Shown: in pieces, positions 10,989 through 22,155 of the stretch
Layout of the letters: every line of letters begins with the position of its first letter
Position numbering within the stretch: the first letter of the stretch is position 1
Assembly: GCA_020747015.1 (NCBI GenBank)
Contig: JAGTJM010000013.1
Location: forward strand, 124,001 to 188,000
DNA: 64,000 nt
Reading direction: 5' to 3'
Origin: Pyrenochaeta sp. MPI-SDFR-AT-0127
Lineage: Eukaryota > Ascomycota > Dothideomycetes > Pleosporales > Cucurbitariaceae
Position numbers and translations under genes: made by a program
The notes under the pieces: generated by a model
What the model was told of the DNA's origin: nothing
The model's input: the letters and a program-made list of their open reading frames with translations, nothing else
Database searches by the model: none

Positions 10989-13900
10989 GTTGAGGGGAGG
11001 GTGTGCTGTGCAGTGCGGGGAAGGTGCACAACTGCTTCAGCCGATAAAATGCGCAAAGTGGGTTGCAGACGGGGAGGGCAGCGCTGTGGCGGCGACGAGG
11101 ACGAAGGAAGGAATCGACCGTGGCGGCTCAAGCTGCTTCTGTGGGTGGGATACATGGTTAGCTCTGCTTCTGCGCATGGGGTAAAGCGATAGATGGAATT
11201 GATGAGGGGCAGCCTACGTACTAGCTCGCGTAGACGGGGCGTGTTACAATGCCACTACCATTTTCTCAAGTCTTACCAAAGTTTTTGTCGTCCTGAATTT
11301 TTACGTGCGCTGCAACAACAAGTTTGCCTAGCAGATGACGCGCGGGGCCGGAAACGTGCAGCTAGGCCTGGAGCCAATTGTGCGCCTCGGGCGACACAAT
11401 GGAATGACAGGATGCGGTGCAACGAGGACAAAGACGGAGCCAGAAGCGCTTTCGGTGGGGGCTTCGAGACGACGACAAGGCGTGTTCAGAGCAACAGGTC
11501 GCCGTCGAGGTGGATGTAGAATTGAGAGATGTGCGCCTACGAGCTCGGCCCGCTGCCACCACCCACTTCGGCTAGGACCGCGAGACACCTCCCAGACATG
11601 GTCGACGTTCCTCTATACGTGGCCTGCACTCTCCACGAGCAATCTGGGCCTTGTCCGTACGCCTCAATTTGCTTTGGCCCCGTGTTGTGGATTAGGAATT
11701 AGGCTTCATCAGGGCAGGCATGACACAGGTGACAAGGTGTGCCAGCAATGTCCTGCTTCGTCCCATTGCTCCTGCATCTGAGTCCCTGCTCTTCGCCGTG
11801 TGAATCTGCACTAGCATGGAAGACAAAATAACCCATTGGTATGTCCTGCATATCCACAAATCACTATCTGAGTGCTCTTGTACTTCAGCAAGCCGCCGGT
11901 GGTGGCACCATTACAACATCTTCCTTCAACCATACTCGAACAAGACCATAGTCACTCGATCAAGCACTGGAGGGGCTATAATTGTTGCTCTATGCCCATA
12001 AAACTGCTCTCATAATAGGGTTCCGCACAAGCCACTCAACGTTGTCGCCCAAGAATCAAGTCGCCAAACTTTACGTCAGGCATACCCGCTACCTGGAGTC
12101 AAAGTTTCTGTCACGAAGCTGACCGAGTCAGTATTATCCTAACGACCGGACTCCTTCTGAAACCGAGCCAAGTAGACTTGAATCACACGACAATATGATT
12201 TATTGTACGTGAGCCTCCAAACAGGAGCGGACTGAGTATTTGCTCGACGCTATCGCCGGCGGACGTTCCATTGGAAATGAAATAAGCGTACGATGTAAAG
12301 TGGAATATCTCTCGTACGCAAGAGGTTATGTCTACGATTCATGAGCTCGATCAGCTTATAGCGTCTTGACCAGTCAACTTTCACTCCACGAGCCCTCCGT
12401 ATAGAGCAGAAGAAACTCTTTCCACTTAGTACACGACTTATAATGACAAGGTTAAACAACCTTTAAAGATTTTAAAAATCGAGTATTGGGCATTCAAGAT
12501 GCGGGAGAGTGCAATAAGGAAGCACATTCGAGATGAACAATAACCTTCCAGTACGATGGCCAATCAATCTCACCATTGTATTGGGGAACTCTTATTTCAG
12601 CACGTCTAGTAGGTGCTTCCTTGCAAGGCCAACATTACATTACTCCAATCAAAACACTGTCGGCTCATGCATTGTAAAAGCCTTAACAAGCACTTCCTCT
12701 CTGGCGAACACTTTACTCCTTTATTCAAGCGAATATGGGCAAGCTTTCAGATGGTGCTTACTCTCGACTGATAGGCATAAAACATACCTGCCGGAGGAGC
12801 TGAAGCGGTTCTCAAAGCAACATTACCTGCCGCTCGTTTTGAATGACTGCAATATTTGGATTTTACGATGAGCAATTTGGCTCTTGGCCGTGCTTGTCGG
12901 ACGTCCAACGGATTTGCCATTAGACCAAGAATGATGGCAAGATTGTGCCCAGAAGTAATATCAAATTGGCATGCATCGGCAGAGGAGCTCATCTTCCACG
13001 GAAACTAAATGACTATTACCAGCTGCATGAGTTTATGACATCTATCGACATTACCAGCTGCTTGACAGTGAAAATGACCAGACTTTTAATGAGTGTAGAG
13101 CCACCTCCGAGACAACGCATTGTTTTTTTCCCATTCCAAAGATAAACTAACAATGTCCATGACAACATTTATTCGACGCTACATGCCCATTACCTCGCTA
13201 CCAACACTTTCCAAAGAAGATGGTCTAATGCTCTTTCGCTAACATAAAGTTTCATCTCACAGTTTCAATGTATATAATTCATGCCAAGCAGGACCTGTGC
13301 TAATGGTACGTTGAAATTCTCATTCGATTGAGCATATAAGATTTCAAAGTTCAATTAATCATTTCGAACCCGCGAACACAGAAGTCCATGTCGTCACGAA
13401 CACTATTGTAGACTTGGACCAAGCTTGACGGGGTTGGAACTGACCGCACTAGAAGTACCAGGATCATTACTGGACGATGCCCTGGATATCTACAAGTATT
13501 CCGTACCATAGACCTTTTACTGGCACCGCGTTCAATTCAATGAGATCAAGGTTGCAACGCCTTTGCATCAATTACATACAGTATGCCTGAAATTTAAGAC
13601 TCACTACAAATCAATTGTTAGGTTGACGTCCACTGCGGACGGGAAGGCTTTTCAGCCATGGTGTCACAAGGGTGACCCAATGATCTTCGAGTCGATTGAA
13701 GGGCTAAGACTTGGATACAATACCTGGGAGAAAGGCTATTGCGCGACAGTAAAGTACGATACAACTAACATGTATGATGGTTCATTCTGCATGCCTCAAG
13801 AGAGGAATGCAGTTTGGGTCTCAAATGCTACTCCCAGTGTCTGAGACCTTGACATTGCAGGGTAGTCTGCCTAGTTGTTCGAACATACTCAAATCTGCAG

Positions 13901-14844
13901 CTCACCAAGAGTAGAGCTGCCAATGTAATAGCTAGTAGGATCTCTCATCTTCACTAGGTGAACAGTTAGGGGTTGTAACAGTGTACTTCAGATCTCCTAT
14001 TTTTGGGAAGCGCCTCGTGGCGGCTCTGCGATGGTGGTGTTTCAGAATTGTCCAACACCGCAAAGGGACTGGACTGCTGGGTGTGTGAAGAATCGTCTAC
14101 CGCGCGTTACTGTTGCGATTGTGGCTGTGAGTGAAAACCAGCAAGAACACGATTGAAGCAGTGTATATCCATACTGCACAACAGATGTGCTGCATGCAGG
14201 TGTGCTGTCGCTGAGAGGCAGGCCATAGTCGGTGTCGGTCTGGATTGTGGCATGTTGCGCTGACGCACTCGGTTTGAGAGTCGAGACTGCCGGTTCCGGA
14301 TAGGGACTGATAGCAGCAGCGTGCAACGAGTGCCTCTTTTGCCCTCTACCCTCCTCGAAAAGTGCAAGCATCTACACGACAAAACAGCACGAGATCGCCG
14401 GCAAAAGTGAACATCTCCCGTGTCGCACCCTGGCATTTGATTGCGTCGCGTGTACAGGGCGGAGGTGGCAAAGCCAGGCGATACCAAGCCAAGCTGCGTC
14501 AGGCACTCAAGAGTCTCACGGATTGGCTGAAGACGTGACGAACGGCCCCAACACCACACTTCCAACTTCCTTTCACCCTCCCTGCGCCATCGCGCGTCTT
14601 CCAACAGCGAAGACTCTCCTCCTACCGTCGCCTGATCTCGCTATCCCGTTGCCAGCACTGTCCGCCACCTCCGCCGCCGCCGCCGCACGTCACCAATCAC
14701 CAATCAGCCCCCGCTGCTGGATCGACAACTCCGGTAGTCACTTCACTCCAGCACGAGCGCCGCTGCGCTTTGTTGCGACGGTTTCAACGCGTGGCATATC
14801 GTTGCTACCACCCAGCAACAGCAGTACACAGGCAGAAACCCACC
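10989..14844. other. Intergenic between divergent kap104 and SPRY-adaptor genes
   Basis: This 3.9 kb separates two divergent genes and so holds both promoters. The middle (about 12.0-13.9 kb) is visibly more AT-rich than the flanks and has only short frames. One of these, ending at 13844, is described separately as a possible gene remnant. The part from 14530 to 14844 is C/T-rich, as expected for a fungal promoter and leader. No complete gene is supported. Confidence 0.55.
13512..13844 (+). pseudogene. Possible orphan 3' exon or gene remnant
   Basis: An open frame runs from just after a stop at 13509-13511 to a stop at 13844. It encodes about 110 residues with Trp, Tyr and several Cys (PWCHKGDP, EKGYCATVKY, DGSFCMP). 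There is no good ATG: the apparent start is TTG. The same frame is open from 13359 to the stop at 13509, so one stop interrupts a longer open stretch; the preceding TAG could also serve as a splice acceptor. I recognise no family. It could be the last exon of a small cysteine-containing protein, a decayed gene, or chance. Confidence 0.25.
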
Positions 14845-16534
14845 ATGCTACCGCAAGACCCGCTTCAGGTGGGTTCGCCGCCGACAACCCTCTTCAAATC
14901 ATACCTTCCGAGCGATCATGCGCCGTCGGCACAGTCCGCAGTCCTCCACGCTCAGCAAACATCACATCACGATTCCGTACGGATATCGAGTTACGGTAGC
15001 AGCCTTGGTTCAACAGCGAAGGGCATTATGATCGGCATCTTCTCTGTCCTCGCAGCCGCAGGAGTCTGCCTTATCATTGTGGCTATTATTTACTACTTTC
15101 GATACACACAGCAGGGCCGCATCTTCTTGGATCGATTATCACGGCCGGGCGAATATGATGACGAGCAGCAATTCGCGAAAGAGGAGGCTGAGGCGCTTGA
15201 AGACATGGACGATATACAAAGAACCGAGTATATGAGGGCTAAGGGTATGGCACTCCTTTCTCTGTGCCACTACAAAGGCGTAGTTGTCTTGGACGACGAG
15301 TATCCACTGACTTGGCATAGCTTTTGTACAAGCAAATCCTCCCGAATCCGTTCAGACCGACATATCCTTATCGCAGTTCTTGGCAATACAAGAGAAGGGT
15401 GTATCTGCTTGGGAATTCGAACCAGAACTTGAGATTGCAAACTGCTTCGTTGAAGGCCGAACCGAAATTGAATTCTTTGACTCCGAATGCAGCGTGCAAA
15501 GTAACCTTCCCATACCCAAGCAAAACGAAGTCTATTACTGGGAAGCAAAAGTCTATGAGAAACCAGAGAATACTAGTATCGCAGTCGGGGTCACAACGAA
15601 ACCCTACCCCTTGTTCAGGCTACCAGGTAAGTTCAACTCACTATTTGACATGCTTCTTCTTCCTAACATGTGTTTAGGGTATCACAAAGCCTCGATATCG
15701 TACATGTCTAACGGAAATCGCCGATACAACCAACCCTTCACCCCTTCTCCCTACGGCCCGGCTTATGTGCAAGGAGATGTCATTGGGGTTGGTTACCGAC
15801 CTCGAACTGGGACACTCTTCTTCACTCGCAACGGAAAGAAACTGGATGATGTCGCGCATGGTCTCAAAACACAGAATTTCTTCCCAACAGTTGGCGCCAA
15901 CGGCCCATGTCAAGTTCACGTCAATTTTGGTCAGATGGGGTTTGTCTTCATTGAAGCCAATGTGAAGAAGTGGGGGCTTGCGCCTCAGACAGGCAGTTTG
16001 GCTCCACCACCGCCCTATGGCAGCGAACAAGGATCAATACTTCTGGACTCTGGTCGCGAGGGCATAAGAGAAGGAATGGCAGGCAACTATATTCAAGCAG
16101 GTTACGGGCATGCACGGTCGAGCAGTCAGCAAATGCGTCTCGGACGACATCAGCCGACAAGTCCTGGACCGCAGCGTAGCCCGACTGACATATCTTTGGC
16201 CGCACTCAGTCTCGTAGACTCGAATGAAGACGTCGGTGAAGGTACCAGCGAAGATACCAGAACAACAATCACAGCTGCTCAAGGTCTAGGCTTCCTGCAA
16301 CCTGGCGAGCTTCCCCCGGAATATAGTAGCCCTGCCAGCTCGCCCAACCAAAGCCATCAAAGTAGCTACTGGGACGAGCGAGCACCGCTTATGCGAAACC
16401 CGCAGCAGCAAGGCAATACCAGCCCTCCAATTCCTAGTTATGATGCTGCGGTCGCAGACGCACCACAGATACGGCCTCCCACAATCAGAGTACGGAGTTC
16501 TACACAGACATCGAGACCGAGGGGTCCGCGCTAA
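14845..16534 (+). CDS. SPRY-domain ubiquitin-ligase adaptor, Ssh4/Ear1-like
   Basis: Membrane protein of 520 residues. Exons are 14845-15244, 15321-15626 and 15678-16534; introns are 76 and 51 nt. The start at 14845 (ACCATG) is the first in-frame ATG; the frame open upstream starts with TTG. One transmembrane segment lies at about residues 60-85 (IGIFSVLAAAGVCLIIVAII). A SPRY domain follows at about 160-335 (WEFEPELEI, YYWEAKVYE, VGVTTKPYP, GDVIGVGYRP, LFFTRNGKK). Two PPxY motifs, PPPY near 345 and PPEY near 448, lie in the disordered C-terminal tail. This architecture is that of yeast Ssh4 and Ear1, which recruit the HECT ligase Rsp5 to sort membrane proteins at endosomes and vacuole. The role here is inferred from architecture. 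Intron 2 is 17 codons long without a stop. Confidence 0.9.
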
Positions 16535-17099
16535 GAGGTAGAACTTCACTGACTCTTCATTATCTCTCACACTTTTTTCTTTATCTTGGATCTAACTATA
16601 CCCCGATCACTTAGCATGTCTCTTTGTTGAAGACTGGTCAAGAGCTGACGAGCGGCGGGGAGCGAATGCGGAGGAAGGTATACATTGTGTACATGAATTG
16701 ATTGGGTGGTCGCACTTTTTTGAACGGAGGACTTTTGTCCAAGCCGTTGGCGTTCGAAGCGGGCATTGCGACGCTCTTTGGTACAAATGATATGAAATTT
16801 GTTCGGGACGGAACGGCGCATAGTTTTAGACAGGCTTCATGCCAGCTTCTGGTTGCTCACAGAGCGTTTGAGCAGGTCCCTATTACGGTCAAAATTGGCC
16901 AGCAGTGCTATTGAGTTTGTAGTTGGATGAGCACGGCCTTTGTCAATACACACATTCCTATGTCCATCTGTTGAAATGCATGCATAGCCTGTTTTGATGC
17001 ACTCAGAAAGTAGACTTTGTGCTACTCGCTCAAGACCGTATGATGGTTCGTTCTTTCCACCTTCGATGTTCCCATACATCGCACACACCCTTCTCCATC
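16535..17099. other. Convergent 3' intergenic region
   Basis: The SPRY-adaptor and MFS-permease genes converge here and share this 565-base region for both 3' untranslated regions. Only short incidental frames occur. Confidence 0.7.
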
Positions 17100-18713
17100 T
17101 TAGAGAACATATCTGAAATACGGATTCTCTTTATCTGTCAAATCCATAAACGCCAATCTATCCCTCTCTGCCTCATCCACTGTTAGGGCAGCCCTCTTCT
17201 TATTCTCACGCCAAAGCACAGCATACAACGCCACGGCAGCCGCAATTGTGATGCAGTAACAGATTATCAAGCCTGTCCATAACCGTGGATAATGGTCAAT
17301 CTTTTCTTGACTCTTAATCAATTGGGGTCCAACTATATTACCCACACAATACGCGACAAAAATAGCTGCAGCCATGGCACTCTTCTTCGTTGCGCCAGCG
17401 ACATTCGACATGCCGATTACAATGGTCTGACTGACGACTGCGCCAAAGGTACCGATTATGGAGTACCCCGCCACGGGCGTGGCGGCATGGTATGTCCACT
17501 TGGACTTCCAGATCATGGCGCAACCGGCGATGACAGGGAGGCAGTTTACGATGAGCAGAATGAGTCGGATGTTGGGGATGCGGGAAGAGAGGTAGCCACA
17601 GAGGAGGATAGTAATTAGACAGATGCCGCCCAAGGGAAATTGCCATAAGATAGCTTCTAGTGAAGACCAGCCAAACGTGCTGACGATGAGAGGGCCGAAT
17701 CCGGATACAGCGCCGTTTACAGTGTATGCTGAAGCCATGAGAATGAAGACAAGCCAAAGCTTGATGTCTAGAAAGGCCTCTTTGAGCTGGGAGACCTTGA
17801 TCTTCTGGCACCGCACGCCTGTTTGCCCTTTTCGGAGGCGTTCTACGGCGACAATGCGCTCAGTTGGTGTGAGAAACCATGCGCTGACAGGTGAATTGGG
17901 GATGAAGAAACACCAAATACCGAACAAAAAGGTGAGGCAGCCGGCTAGGAGGTAGATGTACTGCCATCTCTTTAGGCTACCGCTGGTGATTTGTGCAAAG
18001 CCGTAGTTGAGAGCTCCACCAATGATTGTGAACAGTCCGGTAGAGCTGAACCACCAAGACTGTCGAAGCGCCTGCTCGCCCTGTGTATAGTAGCCAGAGA
18101 TGATGCACATAAACCCCGTCGGCACGATGCTCTCCACGAAGCCTAGGAAGAAGCGTTGAGCGTAGAGCCCGTGATAAGTCGTCACAGCAGCTGTGAGCAT
18201 GCAGACGAGCGCCCACACGACTACAACGCCACCTAGAATACGACCAAGGTTGAACCTTTGGAGAGCAAAGGTCATGGGATACAAGCCAGCCAACATGCCA
18301 AAGTAGAACATTGAAGTCGCCCAACTGAGACGCGAAGTATCGGTCCGAGGAGGTTTAGTCGAAGTGTCCACGACACTCAGCGACAAGTCTCGAGTCATCC
18401 CAAAAAGAACTGCTGAGCCGAGGATGGCTTTGTCGTAGTAGACTAGTCCATAGCCTATATACATTAATAGCAGCCTTGCTCAGGAAGAAGAGTAAGACGC
18501 ACCCACGATCATTGCAGGAATCAGGAACCAGTCAATTTTCCTGAGGACTCTTGCTTCAACCTCAGGATCGATTTCTCGCGCGTGCTCGCCCACCAGCCCA
18601 ATAGCGACATCTTTTTCGAGAGAAATAGAACTCGCGCCTGATTCGGGATCGTGATGGGATCGAGGTGGCGAGGTCAGTGAGGTGGTCTTATCATTTGGCG
18701 GAACTGTAGCCAT
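17100..18713 (-). CDS. MFS permease, anion:cation symporter (Dal5/Tna1-type)
   Basis: Plasma-membrane transporter of 521 residues, predicted to take up a small organic anion. Characterised relatives carry allantoate, nicotinate, pantothenate, biotin or similar compounds, and the substrate cannot be read from sequence. Exons are 18713-18503 and 18454-17100, with a 48-nt GT-AG intron. The ATG at 18713 is the first in frame and follows a stretch open from a non-ATG codon. The cytoplasmic N-terminus leads to VLRKIDWFLIPAM, the usual entry to helix 1 in this family, then about twelve hydrophobic helices, a central loop around residues 270-310, and a C-terminal tail ending in KENPYFRYVL, typical of the family. 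Neighbour: convergent with the Ssh4-like adaptor. Confidence 0.9.
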
Positions 18714-19976
18714 GACTCCTGAAATGATGGAGGTAAAATAGAAACGTAGAAAGGTCCGATGATCACGCAAAGAGGAAAATGAAGACGCACGCAGACAAAC
18801 CATAAAAAGTATTATGTGAGTCCATTAATACACACTAACATGATGGACACGGGATGCCGCCCACGGCTAGCTCCATGTCGACATGCATATGGCTGAAGCG
18901 AGGCTGTCCAGGCTTCTGGGCATTTCGCTTAGGATGCTGCCATTGAGCGGGAAAGTATCCGTTGCGTAGCCACTTGATTGGCCGGATGAAGCCATCGTTG
19001 TTGAAAGATGTATCTCCGTAGAGCAAGTCTGGTTGACCTAGCACAGCGCTAATACTTATTTAGCTAGCGTTGTTGCTGACATAATTTTTATTGAAGAAAA
19101 TTCGACGGACAGCATGATGTGCGCCATGCTTGTGCTGCCATCGAACCTGCCCAGACCACTTCATCAATGCAACATGTTGTATATGGACTAATCAATAATG
19201 CAGTGCATTCTCATGTAGCCAACTGTTCATAATTAGGAACAAGCTTGTGAAGTAGAGACCGGTCTCTTGCCTCGCTCAATCCACAGTTCCATCTGCGGAT
19301 TTTGAGCTGGATACGCTTTCTCACGACTGTGTACGAGACAAGAGTAACCCCGACGATCTTTGAGTACGGAGCCGCCTGATCCATGTGTCGGTCTTTTCGT
19401 AATTTATCTGTCGAGACATACAAAACCTGGAATTGTAGCTTCTCAGTGGTATTCACCGTGCACAGACCCTCTGATGACGAGGATCACAAATCATTTCTGC
19501 TCTCGAAGTCCTGTGCCTTGTGCAGTATCCAGCTACCATTACCGTAATACCGTAGATCTTATACGTTTTGGCGTCGCTATTGTTGTCTTTGCCTGTCAGA
19601 TTTCTGAGTTGAAGATTAAGAAGGCTCTGTAATCCGCATCAATTTTCGTGAAGAACTAATCAATCCTTCCTTCATGTATAGCGACAGGCTCACCTGTTTT
19701 CTGTCTCTGTTCCTATCTCATCTCACCTTGAACTCGGCATCCAAGTGTTTCGTTTACTGTAATTTGCCAGCAGAACGTTGCTTCGAATGTTGTAGACCGA
19801 TCCTTAATTCAAGGGTCATATAAACCTACACACCAAGGGCGATACAAGAACCCTGAGATCTGGATATCACGCTGGGCACTATGCCCGATTGCAACCAGAA
19901 GAACACTTTCTAATTATGCAAATTTCAATAGGAAGCTCGTCAATTCGTGTACAGTTCCATTCTTTGGCTCTGATAC
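18714..19976. other. Intergenic with a possible orphan exon
   Basis: This region holds the promoter of the MFS permease and the 3' side of the 2EXR gene. A minus-strand frame at 18838-19038 looks protein-like and is listed separately. Otherwise only AT-rich non-coding sequence is seen. Confidence 0.55.
18838..19038 (-). pseudogene. Possible orphan C-terminal exon or gene fragment
   Basis: A minus-strand frame of about 65 residues ends at a TAG at 18838-18840. It lacks an ATG and is preceded by CTAG, which could be a splice acceptor. It reads GQPDLLYGDTSFNN, then IKWLRNGYFPAQW and HMHVDMELAVGGIPC. Its composition is protein-like, but upstream DNA on the same strand gives no continuing exon I can support. 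No family is recognised. It may be a remnant of a lost gene or chance. Confidence 0.2.
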
Positions 19977-21419
19977 TTATCCCAGTGCATCCTCAACCGG
20001 CACTCCATCTTCCCCATTGACGACAATAGGATATCCACTAATCTCTAGGCAGACCTCCACGCCATGCAATCTTCTGAACTTTGTCCTTGCATCCCCGTTC
20101 TTATCCACACATAATTCCTCCGGATATAATCTCACCAACCTCTCCACTTCCCGCTTAGGTATCCTCATAATACATACAATTTTAACCTCTGGGAGATAAC
20201 TGGGAGTTGAAGATGAAGAAGAATATTTAGAAGAATTGGAAGCAGAGCTGCGCTCACGGAGCGTATCTTGAAGAGAGAGGCAGAGTGATTCGAGGCCGAT
20301 TTCGCGCTCGAATCGGAGAAATGTCGTGTAGAGTGTATGTGTATGATGGTGGTGTGCTTGGGGTCCTGGATTTGGTTGGGCTGACACTTGTGGGGCAGGC
20401 TGGCCAGCGGCTGGAACGATAGCTTGGTGATGCAGTGGCGGTGGCAGGTTGTTCTGGGTGCCGTGTTGATGGGGAAGCGGAGCCGCTGGATGTTGATGAT
20501 GGTGTCCATGGCCATGTCCAGCCAAGGCCATTCCTCCCTGAGCAAACTGCATGAAGGGCATAGTAGGTACTGGAGGCGGTGGGGGTGGAACCTGGCTGCT
20601 AGGATTCATACCTCCAATCTGCGGTGTTTGCGGGTTTGTACCTCCATGTGTATTCGCCGTGGCGTGCGTCAAACTCTGCACCTGCTGCTGCAACGCTTGA
20701 ACTTGCTGTCCGAGCGCATTCTGCACAGCTTGCACTTGTATCTGAATTCCAGGCGGCAAGTTCCCTAATCCCCCTCCCATCCCAGCCTGCATCCCCTGTA
20801 GTCCATGCGCTGCACCTAGGTGCCCTAACATTGCAGGTGTCCCCATGCTCCCACACCGCAAGAATATCCACAAGTTCTTCAGCCTCGGCAAATCAACCCT
20901 CAGACTCCTGTCCATACTCTTACTGCCCAAGTAACTCGTCCATAATCGGAGATCCTTTTCCCGTATGCGAAAATACACAGACTGAACATTTATAGAGAAA
21001 GGCGAGGCGACAACACGAAAGATATTGCAATCAGAGGGGTGCGTGAAGAGAAATTTGTTTCCTTCGTATAGTATTGGTGCTGATTCTTCATAGACTTTCC
21101 GATTTGTTCGTAGGAGGTTCACGGCGACGTCATGTTTTACAGGTGTTTGGTTTGGCCACCAGAATGGATATGGAGACGTCAAAGCTAGAGTGTATATGCG
21201 ATCGCGAAGCTCTCTCGGTAGAGAAAGTAAAATCGAGAAGGTAGGATCAGGCTGTGGTGCCTGTTCGGTTGTGGATGGATTGCTGGTGGATGGATTTCGT
21301 AGCCGCACCGGACGGCTTGGAGACTGAGGAGGTGCATCGATCATGGTAGTGTCTGAAGAGCTAGAACTCCCAGAGGAGGATCGTGATCGCGATTGTGGGG
21401 TAGATGTACGAGAAGCCAT
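19977..21419 (-). CDS. 2EXR / F-box-like domain protein with His/Gln/Pro-rich insert
   Basis: Predicted protein of 480 residues, single exon. The in-frame ATG at 21419 is preferred; the open frame extends to a TTG further upstream. A Ser-rich N-terminus is followed at about residues 58-145 by the 2EXR-type motif (SLPRELRDRIYTLAL, then LLRTNRKVYEESAPILYEGNKFLF), common in Dothideomycete proteins of unknown role and resembling the start of F-box proteins. A low-complexity stretch at about residues 205-365 is rich in Gly, Gln, Pro and His (HGHGHHHQHP; QAHHHHTHTLY). The C-terminal part resumes ordinary composition (FEREIGLESLCLSL, IPKREVERLVRLYPEEL). If it is F-box-like it may join SCF ubiquitin ligases; this is inference. 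It opens the lineage-restricted block. Confidence 0.82.
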   Translation of the reverse strand: MASRTSTPQSRSRSSSGSSSSSDTTMIDAPPQSPSRPVRLRNPSTSNPSTTEQAPQPDPTFSILLSLPRELRDRIYTLALTSPYPFWWPNQTPVKHDVAVNLLRTNRKVYEESAPILYEGNKFLFTHPSDCNIFRVVASPFSINVQSVYFRIREKDLRLWTSYLGSKSMDRSLRVDLPRLKNLWIFLRCGSMGTPAMLGHLGAAHGLQGMQAGMGGGLGNLPPGIQIQVQAVQNALGQQVQALQQQVQSLTHATANTHGGTNPQTPQIGGMNPSSQVPPPPPPVPTMPFMQFAQGGMALAGHGHGHHHQHPAAPLPHQHGTQNNLPPPLHHQAIVPAAGQPAPQVSAQPNPGPQAHHHHTHTLYTTFLRFEREIGLESLCLSLQDTLRERSSASNSSKYSSSSSTPSYLPEVKIVCIMRIPKREVERLVRLYPEELCVDKNGDARTKFRRLHGVEVCLEISGYPIVVNGEDGVPVEDALG

Positions 21420-22155
21420 CTCTTCTAAGATCAGACGAGAGCCTTGTGGGGTGACAGTAGGGCGCGCAATTGTACAAAGCAAGGGCGGAATGGTCTGAGC
21501 CGCACGGTCCAGACTGAACGATGTCTTACGATGCTATTGAGTCCTTTTAGCTGTACGTACAATACAGGTATTATACATGCGTCGCCAGGACGAGCAGCAG
21601 GAAGGCGAGATGAAGAGTGTTGAGCGGCTGCAACATGGGCATGAGGTCCTCCGGTGCCAATATCCCATCATCATCCGGCCGCTCGGAATCAGCCCGCGGT
21701 TAGCCCAATGCCGATCAGTTCAAGGATCACCCAATCATATGCAACATCCTTGACATTCTCTGGTTCTAGATCTCCTATATGTCTCTTCCTTCTTCCGAGA
21801 TAAGTTGGGTCATCGCACCGATCTCTGTATATCGAAGCAAGAACTTTTGAAGATACTCGTGCGACATTGTTTAACGTTCCACGGTAGTATGTGGGGACCC
21901 GGCCACCAATCAATCTGGCTATTTTGCAAGTGTAGCACACACTATCTGAACCTCATCAACTCTTCGAGATCGGACGACTGCCGACGATTCCTTTTTTCCC
22001 ACGCAATATGAGCTGGAGAATTACGTTCTCGTTGATATTGAACATTTATTATCAGCAGCGAGCGCACACGAGTTGAATCGCGCATAGTAATGACTTGAGA
22101 TAGGACAAAAATATAGAGCACGGGTTTAGGTCTTTACCTGGTGTTTGGTTAAAGA
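21420..22155. other. Intergenic, AT-rich
   Basis: This lies between the 2EXR gene and the CAS1-type gene, both on the minus strand, so it holds the 2EXR promoter. No gene is supported. A possible extra small exon of the CAS1-type gene, encoding Val-Lys-Thr and a stop, lies at 22126-22137. Confidence 0.6.

Noticed and set aside
13015..13061. Two copies of the 12-base ATTACCAGCTGC
   Set aside because: Only two copies exist in non-coding DNA with no larger structure, which is near chance level for a region of this size.
12000..13900. RIP-degraded transposon
   Set aside because: The region is only modestly AT-rich, shows no terminal repeats or transposase fragments, and lacks the extreme TA excess expected after RIP.
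14770..14844. Upstream extension of the SPRY-adaptor gene
   Set aside because: The frame is open but its first codon is TTG. The first ATG in a good context is at 14845, just ahead of the transmembrane segment.
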